From positions 1 through 64,000 of the forward strand of contig DATLOM010000028.1 in the NCBI GenBank assembly GCA_035536185.1: a DNA stretch of 64,000 nucleotides, in the 5' to 3' direction. The notes beneath the pieces were generated by a model. That model was not told the DNA's origin and searched no databases. It was given only the letters and a program-made list of their open reading frames with translations. A program made the position numbers and the translations under genes. This document shows, piece after piece, positions 50,828 through 59,019 of the stretch; positions within the stretch are counted from its first letter, which is position 1, and each line of letters begins with the position of its first letter. The DNA comes from GCA-2861595 sp035536185. GTDB lineage: Bacteria; Actinomycetota; Acidimicrobiia; Acidimicrobiales; GCA-2861595.

Positions 50828-52702
50828 ATGACCGCTGCCTCCTCCCCCATTGACTGGGTGTACGTCGTCAGTCCCTTCTGGCTGTACGGGATCATCGTGC
50901 TCGCCCTTCTCGCCTTCGGCTCCAACGAGGAGGCCACCAACCCGGTCACCATCTTCTTCAAGCGCATCTCCACCAGCCTCGAGACGGCCACCGGGTACCC
51001 CGCGTGGTCCATGGCCGGGGCGTTGACGGGCCTCACCTTCCTCGCCGTGGCCGCCATGGGGCTGTACTGGGACGTCGCCTTCCACATCGACAACGGCCGG
51101 GACAAGGACCTCTTCACCCCGTCGCACGTGATGATCCTGCTGGGCCTCGGCGGTCTGGTGTGGTCGGCGGGCACGGCGGTGGTCTTCGCCAGCATCGACA
51201 AGGCGGCGGTCCGGCTGCGGCTGGGCCCGGTGCGCCTCCCGTGGTCGGCCGTGGCCCTGGCCGGGCTGGGCATCGGGGGCGTGGCCGCTTTCCCCCTCGA
51301 CGACCTGTGGCACCAGGCCTACGGGATCGACGTGACCCTCTGGAGCCCCACCCACCTTCAGCTGGTGGCCGGCGGTGGGCTCGGGCCGATCGCCGTGTGG
51401 CTCATGATCCGGGAAGGCCGCCGGGAGTGGTCGGGGCGGGGCTCGCCCACCGTTCTCGGGCGGATCATCGAGGTGACGACGTTCGGTGCCATCCTCACCG
51501 GGCTGTCCACCTTCCAGGGTGAGTTCGACTTCGGCGTGCCGCAGTTCCAGGCGCTGTACTTCCCGATCCTCGTAGCCGTGGCCGCCGCCGTGTCCCTGAC
51601 CGCAGCACGAATCGCTCTGGGTGCCGGCGGCGCGGTGTTGGCCGTGATCGGTTTCCTCGTCCTGCGCGGCGTGCTGGCCCTGCTCGTGGGTGGGTCGCTC
51701 AACCACACCGTGCCCCGTTTCCCGCTGTACATAGCGGGCGCGTTGGCGGTGGAAGCGGTGGCCTGGTTCCTGGGGACCGATCGCCGGCTGCGCTTCGCCG
51801 CCGTGGCCGGCGTGGCCGTCGCCCTCTTCGAGCTGGTGGGCGAGTCGATCTGGGTCGACCTGTCCGGGTGGGGCGACCCGTCGGCGTCGTTGCTGCCCAA
51901 GGCCCTGGTGTTCTCCACCCTGGCCGCGGTGGCCGGCGCCGTCATCGGTACAGCCCTGGGTGGTGCAGCCGACAGCACCAACTCCGATGGTGCCGGCGTG
52001 GACGACGCCGTGGCCGGCCAGCGGCGGGTCCCCGCCGCGGCCTTGGCCCTCGCCGGCGTGGGCCTCGTGGCGGCCATGGCCTACCCGCTGCCCCGCAACG
52101 TGGGGCCGGTGGACGCCGTCATCAGCCTGCAGCGCACCGGCACCGGCGACGAGGCTCTCGCCACCGTCACCCTCGATCCGCCCGACGCGGCCGAGAGCGC
52201 GACTCTCTTCGGCATCGTCTCGTGGCAGGGCGGCGGGCGGGTCAGCGCCGAGCTGCGTGAGGTGGGGCCCGGCCGCTACGTGGCCTCCCGGCCCGTTCCC
52301 GTGACCGGCAGTTGGAAGTCGATGGTCGGGCTGCAGCGGGGCTCACAGGTCATGGCCGCCCCGATCTACCTGCCGGCCGATCCCGAGATCGGTGCGCCGG
52401 CCGTGCCCGCTCTCGCCGAGCGGCGGGTGGCGTTCAGCCGCAACACCGACATCCTGCTGCGGGAGGCGAAGGACGGGCCGGCGTGGCCGGCCATCGCCGC
52501 CTACCTCGGCGTGGCGGTGGTGGCCTCGATGTGGCTCTACCTCCTCGGGTTGGCCGTGGTCCGCATCGGCCGGCGTGACACCGAGGATTCCGGCGATGCG
52601 GGCCCGTCGTTGCGCCAGCCGGCGCCGCCTGTGCCCCCTCCGGTGCCGGTGGGCAGTTGGGGCGGCACGGTGCCCGGCGCCGCCCCCGCCACCCGCAGCT
52701 GA
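50828..52702 (+). CDS. Large membrane protein of unknown function, MerR-divergent
   Basis: A 624-residue protein with about ten N-terminal helices and a C-terminal extracytoplasmic domain followed by a last helix and a Pro-rich tail. Conserved-looking polar patches sit between helices: WDVAFHIDNGRDKDLFTPSH and DDLWHQAYGIDVTLWSPTHL, each with two His, suggesting a metal or haem site. The domain around VSAELREVGPGRYVASRPVP, then GSWKSMVGLQRG, resembles FixH/YtkA-type beta domains that occur in copper-handling proteins. No named family recognised. The ATG at 50828 is set by the promoter. Confidence 0.75.
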   Translation: MTAASSPIDWVYVVSPFWLYGIIVLALLAFGSNEEATNPVTIFFKRISTSLETATGYPAWSMAGALTGLTFLAVAAMGLYWDVAFHIDNGRDKDLFTPSHVMILLGLGGLVWSAGTAVVFASIDKAAVRLRLGPVRLPWSAVALAGLGIGGVAAFPLDDLWHQAYGIDVTLWSPTHLQLVAGGGLGPIAVWLMIREGRREWSGRGSPTVLGRIIEVTTFGAILTGLSTFQGEFDFGVPQFQALYFPILVAVAAAVSLTAARIALGAGGAVLAVIGFLVLRGVLALLVGGSLNHTVPRFPLYIAGALAVEAVAWFLGTDRRLRFAAVAGVAVALFELVGESIWVDLSGWGDPSASLLPKALVFSTLAAVAGAVIGTALGGAADSTNSDGAGVDDAVAGQRRVPAAALALAGVGLVAAMAYPLPRNVGPVDAVISLQRTGTGDEALATVTLDPPDAAESATLFGIVSWQGGGRVSAELREVGPGRYVASRPVPVTGSWKSMVGLQRGSQVMAAPIYLPADPEIGAPAVPALAERRVAFSRNTDILLREAKDGPAWPAIAAYLGVAVVASMWLYLLGLAVVRIGRRDTEDSGDAGPSLRQPAPPVPPPVPVGSWGGTVPGAAPATRS

Positions 52703-52969
52703 CCGAGCCCAGGCCCACTCAGGCGGCCACCACGTGCGCGGCTCACCCCGCTCCCAAGCGCCTTACGAGTACATGGGGGGCGGAAAGAGCCCGGTATGTA
52801 CTCGCAGTGTCAGGCGGGGGCCGGCGGCGGCCGTGCTGTTCTAGAAGACGGCGTGCAACCTTGGCCCGCTTCCGGCGTGGGCGCTGCCTGGCGAGTCGAC
52901 GACCTGCTGCTCGCGTCGGCTCTGGCGGGTCGCCCCTCCTCGACGGGCCGGGCCGGATGATCGCCCTGC
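52703..52969. other. Intergenic stretch with an inverted repeat
   Basis: This is 267 bases between the membrane protein gene and hicB. No protein-like frame stands out. It contains the 9-bp inverted repeat at 52766-52804. Confidence 0.5.
52766..52804. repeat. 9-bp inverted repeat with 21-base loop
   Basis: CGAGTACAT at 52766-52774 and ATGTACTCG at 52796-52804 form a perfect inverted repeat around a G-rich loop. It may act as a terminator for either flanking gene, though no T-tract follows, or be a recombination remnant. Confidence 0.5.
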
Positions 52970-53191
52970 TCAAGGGGACGAGACCTCTACGACCGTCGTG
53001 CCCACTGCCGTGGGCAAGGGAACCGGTTCGCCGTGCTCACGCAGGCTGGCGATGTGGAGTCCTATGGCCTCGCGGATCAGCCGGTCGACTTCGACGACAC
53101 TCGAACCGGCGGCGACACATCCCGGCAGGTCCGGCGCGTAGGCGGAGTACGAGTTGCCCTCTCCCTCGATGATCACGGCGTAGCCACTCAT
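52970..53191 (-). CDS. hicB: HicB-family antitoxin
   Basis: A 73-residue HicB N-terminal domain: YAVIIEGEGNSYSAYAPDLP, GCVAAGSSVVEVDRLIREAI, then LHIASLREHGEPVPLP. The C-terminal DNA-binding part common in longer HicBs is absent, so it is a short form. Its ATG overlaps the hicA stop (ATGA). It should neutralise the HicA mRNA interferase. Confidence 0.9.
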   Translation of the reverse strand: MSGYAVIIEGEGNSYSAYAPDLPGCVAAGSSVVEVDRLIREAIGLHIASLREHGEPVPLPTAVGTTVVEVSSP

Positions 53192-53382
53192 CTTGGTCCC
53201 TTCAGACCGGCCTGACGCAGCACGCTGGCCAGCGTCCCCGGCCTGATCTCTGCTCCGAGGTTACCGGAGACGGTCACCGTGCCCGGCTTCATGGGGTGCC
53301 GGAACTGCCGATGGCTGCCCGTCTGTCGCGCCAGCTGCCAGCCCTCGTCTTGGAGCATCCGGATCACCTGGCGCACCTTCAT
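53188..53382 (-). CDS. hicA: HicA-family mRNA interferase toxin
   Basis: A 64-residue double-stranded-RNA-binding-fold toxin: MKVRQVIRMLQDEGWQLARQ, then TGSHRQFRHP with the catalytic His of the GSH motif, and HP-x-K-P-G-TVTV. It is first in the hicA-hicB operon, the usual order. HicA cleaves mRNA to slow growth until HicB binds it. It faces the acuC gene, 145 bases away. Confidence 0.92.
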   Translation of the reverse strand: MKVRQVIRMLQDEGWQLARQTGSHRQFRHPMKPGTVTVSGNLGAEIRPGTLASVLRQAGLKGPR

Positions 53383-53527
53383 GAGGGCGCGCTCGACTCG
53401 TGAATGTTTCCGACACCCGGAACCACGGCGTGTCCTTCCGTCGTAATGAAGGGCAGCGATGGCTGCGAGGTGGTGCGTTAGCGGAATCGACGGTATCTCG
53501 GGGGTGTGACGGGATAGACAAATCTCC

Positions 53528-54679
53528 GTGAGCGAGAGGGTCGAGCTGGTCTGGTACGGGGACGACGCGCCCTGGTACGACCACGGGCCCCAGCACCCGC
53601 TGCGGCCGGCACGGGTGATCCTGACCCGGGAGCTGATCCACGGCTACGGCATCGTCGACGGGCAGCGGGTGGTGGAGAGGCCGGCCCGGGACGCCACGGT
53701 CGAGGAGCTCCTGCTGGTGCACACCGAGCCGTACGTGGACGCCGTCACCCGGGCCGGCCACGGCGAGTCGGGACCGTGGGGGCGGTTCGGGTTCGGCGCC
53801 GGTGACAACCCGGTGTTCCCCGACATGCACGAGGCGTCGAGGCGGGTGGCGGGGGCTTCGCTGGTGGCGGCCGAGGCGGTGCTGTCGGGGCGGGCGGAGC
53901 ATGCGTTCAACCCGGCCGGCGGGCTGCACCACGCCATGCCGGAGCGGGCCAGCGGGTTCTGCGTGTACGACGATCCGGCCATCGCCATCGCCTGGCTCCT
54001 GGACCAAGGGGTGGAGCGCGTGGCCTACGTCGACGTCGACGTCCACCACGGGGACGGGCCTTCCGCCATCTTCTACGGGGATCCGCGGGTGCTCACCGTC
54101 TCCATCCACCAGTCGGGACGGACGCTGTTCCCCGGCACCGGGTTCGTGCACGAGCTCGGCGAGGGCGACGCCGTAGGCACCAACGTCAACATCGCCCTGC
54201 CGCCGGGTGTCGGTGACGAGGGGTGGCTGACCGCCTTCACCTCCGTGGTGCCACCGCTGGTGGAGGCATTCCGGCCGGGCGTGCTCGTGACCCAACTGGG
54301 CTGCGACACCCACCAGACGGATCCTCTGGCCAACCTGGCCTTGACCACGATGGCCTACCGCCGCACCGCTTCGATCCTGCACGATCTTGCCCACCGCGCC
54401 GCCGTTGGGCGTTGGCTCGCCACCGGGGGCGGCGGCTACCAGTGGGGCGCCGTCGTCCCCCGGGCCTGGACGATCTACTTCGCCGAGATGGCCGGTGTCG
54501 AGCTGCCCGACGAGCTGCCGGCGTCATGGGTGGAGCAGGCCAGCGCCCAGGTCGGTCGCGCCGTCCCTCGCACCCTATCCGAGCCGGCTCTGCCCGTTGC
54601 CGCCGGCGAGGCCGACGCCGTGGACGAGGTCGTCGAGGAGGTCCGTCGCACGGTGTTCCCGCTGCATCCGATCGGTTAG
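53528..54679 (+). CDS. acuC: AcuC-type histone-deacetylase-family protein
   Basis: A 383-residue deacetylase-fold protein. The zinc site is complete: YVDVDVHHGDGPSAIFYG (Asp and His), QLGCDTHQTDPLANL (Asp), and GGGGYQW (catalytic Tyr). GLHHAMPERASGFCVYDDPA has the paired His. AcuC deacetylates acetyl-CoA synthetase and other proteins in acetate/acetoin metabolism. No acsA is adjacent. GTG 53528 gives the typical N terminus VELVWYGDDAPWYDHGPQHP. Confidence 0.93.
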   Translation: MSERVELVWYGDDAPWYDHGPQHPLRPARVILTRELIHGYGIVDGQRVVERPARDATVEELLLVHTEPYVDAVTRAGHGESGPWGRFGFGAGDNPVFPDMHEASRRVAGASLVAAEAVLSGRAEHAFNPAGGLHHAMPERASGFCVYDDPAIAIAWLLDQGVERVAYVDVDVHHGDGPSAIFYGDPRVLTVSIHQSGRTLFPGTGFVHELGEGDAVGTNVNIALPPGVGDEGWLTAFTSVVPPLVEAFRPGVLVTQLGCDTHQTDPLANLALTTMAYRRTASILHDLAHRAAVGRWLATGGGGYQWGAVVPRAWTIYFAEMAGVELPDELPASWVEQASAQVGRAVPRTLSEPALPVAAGEADAVDEVVEEVRRTVFPLHPIG

Positions 54680-54870
54680 TTCCGATCATTCGCCCGACTT
54701 CGCCATTCGAGCAGAACCGCGCTTCGAGGCAGCGCGGGGCCATGGTGGATGGCCGGCTTCTCATGCGAAGAGGACTGGAGAATGGGTGGGGAAAGGCGAA
54801 GGCGCGATTCCGCGGAATCGCCGACGCGTCGATTCAATTGGCCCCGAACGCTCGCTCGACGGGCGGCGCC
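54680..54870. other. Short gap after acuC with nothing recognised
   Basis: No gene is visible. It precedes the possible decayed gene below. Confidence 0.4.
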
Positions 54871-55269
54871 TCAGATGAGGAGCGCGATGCGACGGTAGGC
54901 AGCAAGGAGCTCCTCAGCAGCCGGGCCAGCCATCCGAGGATGCGGCACGATCTGTCGGTGATGCATGGCGATCGATGCGGCCTGGGAGGTGCCACAGGAT
55001 CCAGCGCCGCGCCTTGGCCTCGGAACTGGCGAGGGGCCCGCTGAGGCACAGCAGCTGGAACCACCGCGACCAGGCGGCGCCAAAGCACGCCACGGTCATC
55101 CAGGCCGGTTGGCTTCTTCGGGCCAAGCGGCGACGTCGACCAGATCGGTCACCTCGGCCACCGCCGATCCCAACCGCTGCTCGCCCTCCTGGCTGGCAGC
55201 CACAGCCTCCGAGGTGTGGCGCCGCTCTTCGGCCACCACCGGGACCGACACGGTGGTGCTCGACATCAT
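54871..55269 (-). pseudogene. Possible decayed gene with compensating frameshifts
   Basis: Three protein-like segments lie in order on the minus strand but in changing frames. The first (55269-55096) starts MMSSTTVSVPVVAEERRHTS. The second (within about 55105-54975) reads MTVACFGAAWSRWFQLLCLS and on through ASSEAKARRWILWHLP. The last returns to the first frame, AMHHRQIVPHPRMAGPAAEE, and ends at 54871. Joined, they would make about 135 residues. No family was recognised. It could be the remains of a real gene or coincidence. Confidence 0.3.
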
Positions 55270-55356
55270 TGCTCGCTGGTGGAGATCCGCGCCCAGATCA
55301 GGAGGTGTCGTGATGATCGGGTTGGGTGTCTTACCGTCGTACCCGGGGGCTTTTCG

Positions 55357-56406
55357 TCATTGCTCCGCATTTGGTGCCGGTAAATGTCGGCGGCTGAGGC
55401 TGGCGACGCCGGCCAGGAGTCCCAGGACACCGACTGCCAGCGCGATGAGGGCCAATCGCTCGGTGTCGTCCGCCTCCTTCGATGAAGAATCCTCTACGGC
55501 GGCGGGTGCGGTCTGGGCGCCGGCATCGCCGGCGGTGAGCGCCAGGACCGGCGCTGGGTGCTCCGGCTCCTCGCCACCGGGGGCGGCCTCGTCGATCCAG
55601 CGGACCACCTCACCGGAGGCGTAGGTCTGGACCGCCTTGAACACGAGCTGGTCGGCGTTCTCGGGCAGGGGCCCCACCGAGACCTCGAACTCCTGGAACT
55701 CACCCGGGTTCACCGGACCGCCCGTCCAGGTGATCTTGGAGACGGCCTCGGTGACCGCTTCCGCGCCCTCCCGCTCGACGGGTCGCTCGAGATTGGTCTT
55801 CTCCGTAGTGAAGGCCCAACCCGGCTGTGGGCGCACGCTCACCGACGACAGCGGGTGCTCCGGCGGGAAGGTGAGCTCCAGCTTGACGGTTCCCGAGTCC
55901 GGCCGCTCGTTGGGCACCCGGAAGGCGAGCTTGGCGAAGCCGCCCTTGGCCGCCTCCCCGGGGTTGACGGTGACGTGGGCAGCCGCCGGGGCGGCGACCA
56001 CGGCCAAGGCCAGGACCACGGCGGCCATGGCGGCCGCAAGGGCTGATCGCCGGTCGGGGCCGTTGCGGCTTCGTCGCTGGGTGCCGGCAGGGCGGGGCGG
56101 CACGGCGGCGGCCGGGGCAGCGCCGGCGGCGCGGGCGTGGAGGGGCGGAGCGCCGGCGTGGAGGAGCGGGGCGCCGGTGGATCGGCGGGTGGCGCCGGGT
56201 TGGCCGGGCGGCGGGGTGCCGGCGGATCGTCGGGTGTCGCCGGGTTGGCCGGGTGGCGGGGTGCCGGCGGATCGCCGGGTGGCGTCGGCGTGGCCGGGCG
56301 GCGGGGTGCCGGCGGATCGTCGGGTGTCGCCGGGTTGGCTGGGCGACAGGGTGCCGGCGGGGGCGGCGGGGGCAGCATCGGCCGGGGCTGCTGCGGTGCG
56401 GGTCAT
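55357..56406 (-). CDS. ycnI: YcnI-family (DUF1775) copper-associated protein with repeat extension
   Basis: A 349-residue protein. The YcnI domain follows a signal-like helix (ALAAAMAAVVLALAVVAAPA) with predicted cleavage AAA|HVTVNPGEA, leaving the N-terminal His that binds copper in this family. GEFQEFEVSVGPLPENADQL and WTGG-type residues match DUF1775, and a C-terminal membrane helix anchors it. The unusual part is about 110 residues before the signal helix, with four 15-residue repeats of GTPPPGQPGDTRRSA, which would remain cytoplasmic or delay export. ATG 56406 follows an AAGGAGCAACG site. A later start nearer the signal helix cannot be excluded. Confidence 0.85.
   Translation of the reverse strand: MTRTAAAPADAAPAAPAGTLSPSQPGDTRRSAGTPPPGHADATRRSAGTPPPGQPGDTRRSAGTPPPGQPGATRRSTGAPLLHAGAPPLHARAAGAAPAAAVPPRPAGTQRRSRNGPDRRSALAAAMAAVVLALAVVAAPAAAHVTVNPGEAAKGGFAKLAFRVPNERPDSGTVKLELTFPPEHPLSSVSVRPQPGWAFTTEKTNLERPVEREGAEAVTEAVSKITWTGGPVNPGEFQEFEVSVGPLPENADQLVFKAVQTYASGEVVRWIDEAAPGGEEPEHPAPVLALTAGDAGAQTAPAAVEDSSSKEADDTERLALIALAVGVLGLLAGVASLSRRHLPAPNAEQ
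56176..56355 (-). repeat. 45-bp in-frame tandem repeat in the ycnI N terminus
   Basis: Four consecutive 45-bp units (56176-56220, 56221-56265, 56266-56310, 56311-56355) encode GTPPPGQPGDTRRSA-type 15-residue units, with a few substitutions. Confidence 0.88.
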
Positions 56407-56429
56407 CGTTGCTCCTTGTCTCGGGATCT

Positions 56430-58679
56430 TCAGCGGATGGGGACTGTGGCCGCGGCCCGGACGACGTCCACCTCGGTGAGGCGGGTGGCGACCTCCAGCC
56501 GCCAGCGGCCGGCAATGGGCACGTCGAAGCCGTAGGCGGCGAAGTGGCCAGGGCCGGCTCGCCGAAGGGGAGCGGTTATCGGGCCTACGTCCTTGGCCGG
56601 CAGGCTGAGCCGGGCCGTGAGGTCCTCCACGTCCCGCACGGCGCCGGCCGGCGTGAGGGTGTACAGGTGCAGGTCGAGGCGGCCCGCCTTGGCCGGGTCC
56701 ACCGTCACCTCCACGAGCAGGCCCTTTGCCACCAGCTCGACGGAAAGCGGCTTCGCCAGGGCCGTGTTCGCCGGCACGGCATTCACCAGCAGGGCGGTCA
56801 CGGCCAGGATGGTCACGGCCACCGCCACCTCGGCCAGCACCGACCGGCGGAGCCGCGAAATCGTAAGAGCGGGCCCGCTGGCGGTATCGGCGGCCGGTCC
56901 CACGGCGGCGTCCGTTCCCGCTGCGCCTGCCGCCGTGCCCGCGCCGGGGTCGGTTCCCGCGTCGGCGTCGGTTCCCGCGGTGGCTGCCGCCGTTCCGGCG
57001 GGGGCGTTCGCTCCCGCGGTGGCTGCCGCCGTTCCGGCGGGGGCGGTAGCGCCTCGACCCCCGGCCGAGTAGTCGGCCGGGGCGGCGTCTGCTGCCTCGG
57101 AAGCGGTGGCACCTGGGCCGGGCGAGAGGGCCGGCCCAGGGCTCCCGTAACGCCGCCGCACCCACCTCCGGCTGGCCGTCGCCAGCCCCACCATCCCGGC
57201 GAAGAGGGCGACCTTCACCAGGAGCAGCCGCCCGAAGGTGGTCGTGGTGAGGGCATCGAGGCTGCCGACCTGGCGCCAGCCCTGGAGCGTGCCGGTGGCG
57301 AGTATGACCACCACGGCGACGAAGGCAACCCTCGAGAACCGTGGCACCACCTTCCGCATGGTGCCGGCGTCGCCTTGGGGCAGCAGGACGGCCGCGAGGA
57401 CGACGAGGCCCCCCAGCCACACGCTGACCGCGCCCAGGTGGGCCACGTCGGCGGCCATCGCCAGCGGGACGAGGCTGCCCGCGCCGGCATGGCCGGCGAG
57501 CCCTGGCGTGGCCAGCAGCGCGGCGCCAAGCAGAGCAGCAGCGGCGAGGACGGGCCACCCCGCGGGCCGGTGCGAAACAACCAACGGCAGGCCACCGCTC
57601 GCCCCGGTTCCAGCTACAGGTCGACGCTCGGGGACGAGCTGGGGCGCAGCGGCGATCGGCGTGCCGCCGCCCCCACTTGCCCCACCTACCGGTCGGGGCT
57701 CGGCGATGGCCTCGGGCGCACCAACAGAGGCAAGGCCCCCGTCCGAACTTGTCCCACCTGCCGGCGGTGACTCGGCGACGGGCTCGGGCGCACCAACGGG
57801 GCCACCGCCACCGGCAGGCGGCGCTACCTCCGCGCGCACAGGCCGAGGGTCACTCCCATCGGCACGATCGTCCTCCCGCCGATAAGCGGCCACCTCGCCC
57901 TTGGCATTCCGGCGGGAGAGGAGCCACAACAATCCGCCGGCGAGCACGAGTAGGGCCAGCCGGGCGGCCCAGACTCTGCCGAAGCGGGTTTCCAGTACCG
58001 CCGAGTACACCGACGGCTTCAGCGCATCGGCGAGGCCGAGGCCGCCGGCGTAAGCGCCCTGCAGGCCGATCCCGAGGGCGGTCCCGATCATGGCCACCAT
58101 CCAGGCGCCGGCGATCATCCGCCTGGCCCTAGGTCGGAAAGAGCCCTCCGGCCACAACAAGAGGATGAAGGCGGTCCCGCCCACGAGCAGCAGCAGAGAG
58201 GCGAACACGGCGAACCGCACAGCGCCGTAGGCGGCGCCCACAGCGGTACTGCCACCCTCGGCGTTGAGGAGCCGCTGGGCGAGGGCCTGGCCGTCCTCGC
58301 TGCCGGGCGGCGCAGCGCCGACCAGGAAGGTGAAGGCGCCCCGAACCGGGTGCGAGTCGGCCGAGAGAACTCTCCAGGTGACGACGTAAGCACCCTTCTC
58401 CAGGGCGGGAAGCTCCAGGGCGACGGCGCTCGACCGCCCGTCCGGGTGGCGGGCGCGACCCGTCTCCAGGCGCTCACCGTCCTCGTCGAAGACCCGGATC
58501 GATCCGAAGGAGACCTCTACCGACTCGGTGAAGCGAAGCACTACCTGACGCGGCGGACGAGCCAGGACGGCGCCGCCACCGGGCTCGGTCTCCGTCAGCT
58601 CGGCATGGGCGGCCGCCGGCGAGGCCGCCGCGAACAGCAGGCCGATTGTCAGCAAAGCCCCGCCCAGGGCCCTCGCCAT
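56430..58679 (-). CDS. CopC-CopD fusion copper protein with YtkA-like end
   Basis: A 749-residue protein. A signal peptide ends AAAHAELTETEPGGG, so the mature CopC domain begins with the copper-binding His. LSADSHPVRGAFTF supplies the second site (Asp, His). A CopD block of about eight helices follows, including ADVAHLGAVSVWLGGLVVLA and FGRLLLVKVALFAGMVGLAT. Two cytoplasmic-side loops hold long low-complexity inserts (Ala/Gly/Pro/Thr). The last 130 residues form a beta domain like YtkA/FixH (GHFAAYGFDVPIAGRWRLEV). ATG 58679 starts the signal; GTG 58688 is also possible. It is the central copper importer/chaperone of the cluster, 23 bases upstream of ycnI. Confidence 0.9.
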   Translation of the reverse strand: MARALGGALLTIGLLFAAASPAAAHAELTETEPGGGAVLARPPRQVVLRFTESVEVSFGSIRVFDEDGERLETGRARHPDGRSSAVALELPALEKGAYVVTWRVLSADSHPVRGAFTFLVGAAPPGSEDGQALAQRLLNAEGGSTAVGAAYGAVRFAVFASLLLLVGGTAFILLLWPEGSFRPRARRMIAGAWMVAMIGTALGIGLQGAYAGGLGLADALKPSVYSAVLETRFGRVWAARLALLVLAGGLLWLLSRRNAKGEVAAYRREDDRADGSDPRPVRAEVAPPAGGGGPVGAPEPVAESPPAGGTSSDGGLASVGAPEAIAEPRPVGGASGGGGTPIAAAPQLVPERRPVAGTGASGGLPLVVSHRPAGWPVLAAAALLGAALLATPGLAGHAGAGSLVPLAMAADVAHLGAVSVWLGGLVVLAAVLLPQGDAGTMRKVVPRFSRVAFVAVVVILATGTLQGWRQVGSLDALTTTTFGRLLLVKVALFAGMVGLATASRRWVRRRYGSPGPALSPGPGATASEAADAAPADYSAGGRGATAPAGTAAATAGANAPAGTAAATAGTDADAGTDPGAGTAAGAAGTDAAVGPAADTASGPALTISRLRRSVLAEVAVAVTILAVTALLVNAVPANTALAKPLSVELVAKGLLVEVTVDPAKAGRLDLHLYTLTPAGAVRDVEDLTARLSLPAKDVGPITAPLRRAGPGHFAAYGFDVPIAGRWRLEVATRLTEVDVVRAAATVPIR
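56974..57045 (-). repeat. 39-bp-period direct repeat in the copCD linker
   Basis: A 33-bp sequence at 56974-57006 recurs exactly at 57013-57045, in frame. It encodes APAGTAAATAG-type units in the low-complexity loop between CopD helices. Confidence 0.85.
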
Positions 58680-58701
58680 GCGAGTCACGCCACCGACACG
58701 T

Positions 58702-58943
58702 CGTCCGGGAACCGCCTCACCCGGCGGATGGACTTCTGTGCGCCAGGCTGCGCGTCCGGGAACCGCCTCACCCGGCAGATGGGCTTCTGTGCGCCGAGGC
58801 TGCGCGTCCGGGAACCGCCTCACCGGGCGGATGGACTTCTGTGCGCCAGGCCGCGCGTCCGGCAGCTGCCTCACCCGGCGGATGGGGCTCTGTGCCCAAG
58901 GCCGCGCCACCGGCAGCCGCTTCACCTGCGCCATGGTCTCAGG
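58702..58943. repeat. 51-bp minisatellite upstream of copCD
   Basis: Four units (58702-58752, 58753-58804, 58805-58855, 58856-58906) and a partial fifth begin CGTCCGGGAACCGCCTCACC and contain TTCTGTGCGCC. The second has one extra base, so the array does not keep a reading frame. It fills most of the gap between copCD and the next gene upstream, exactly where the copCD promoter should be. Confidence 0.9.
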
Positions 58944-59019
58944 TCGCTGCTTTCGCACATTCGCCGGCGTCTCATTTGCTGCCGAGCTTCCGACGCAGGC
59001 CGTGCACGGATCGGCCTTC

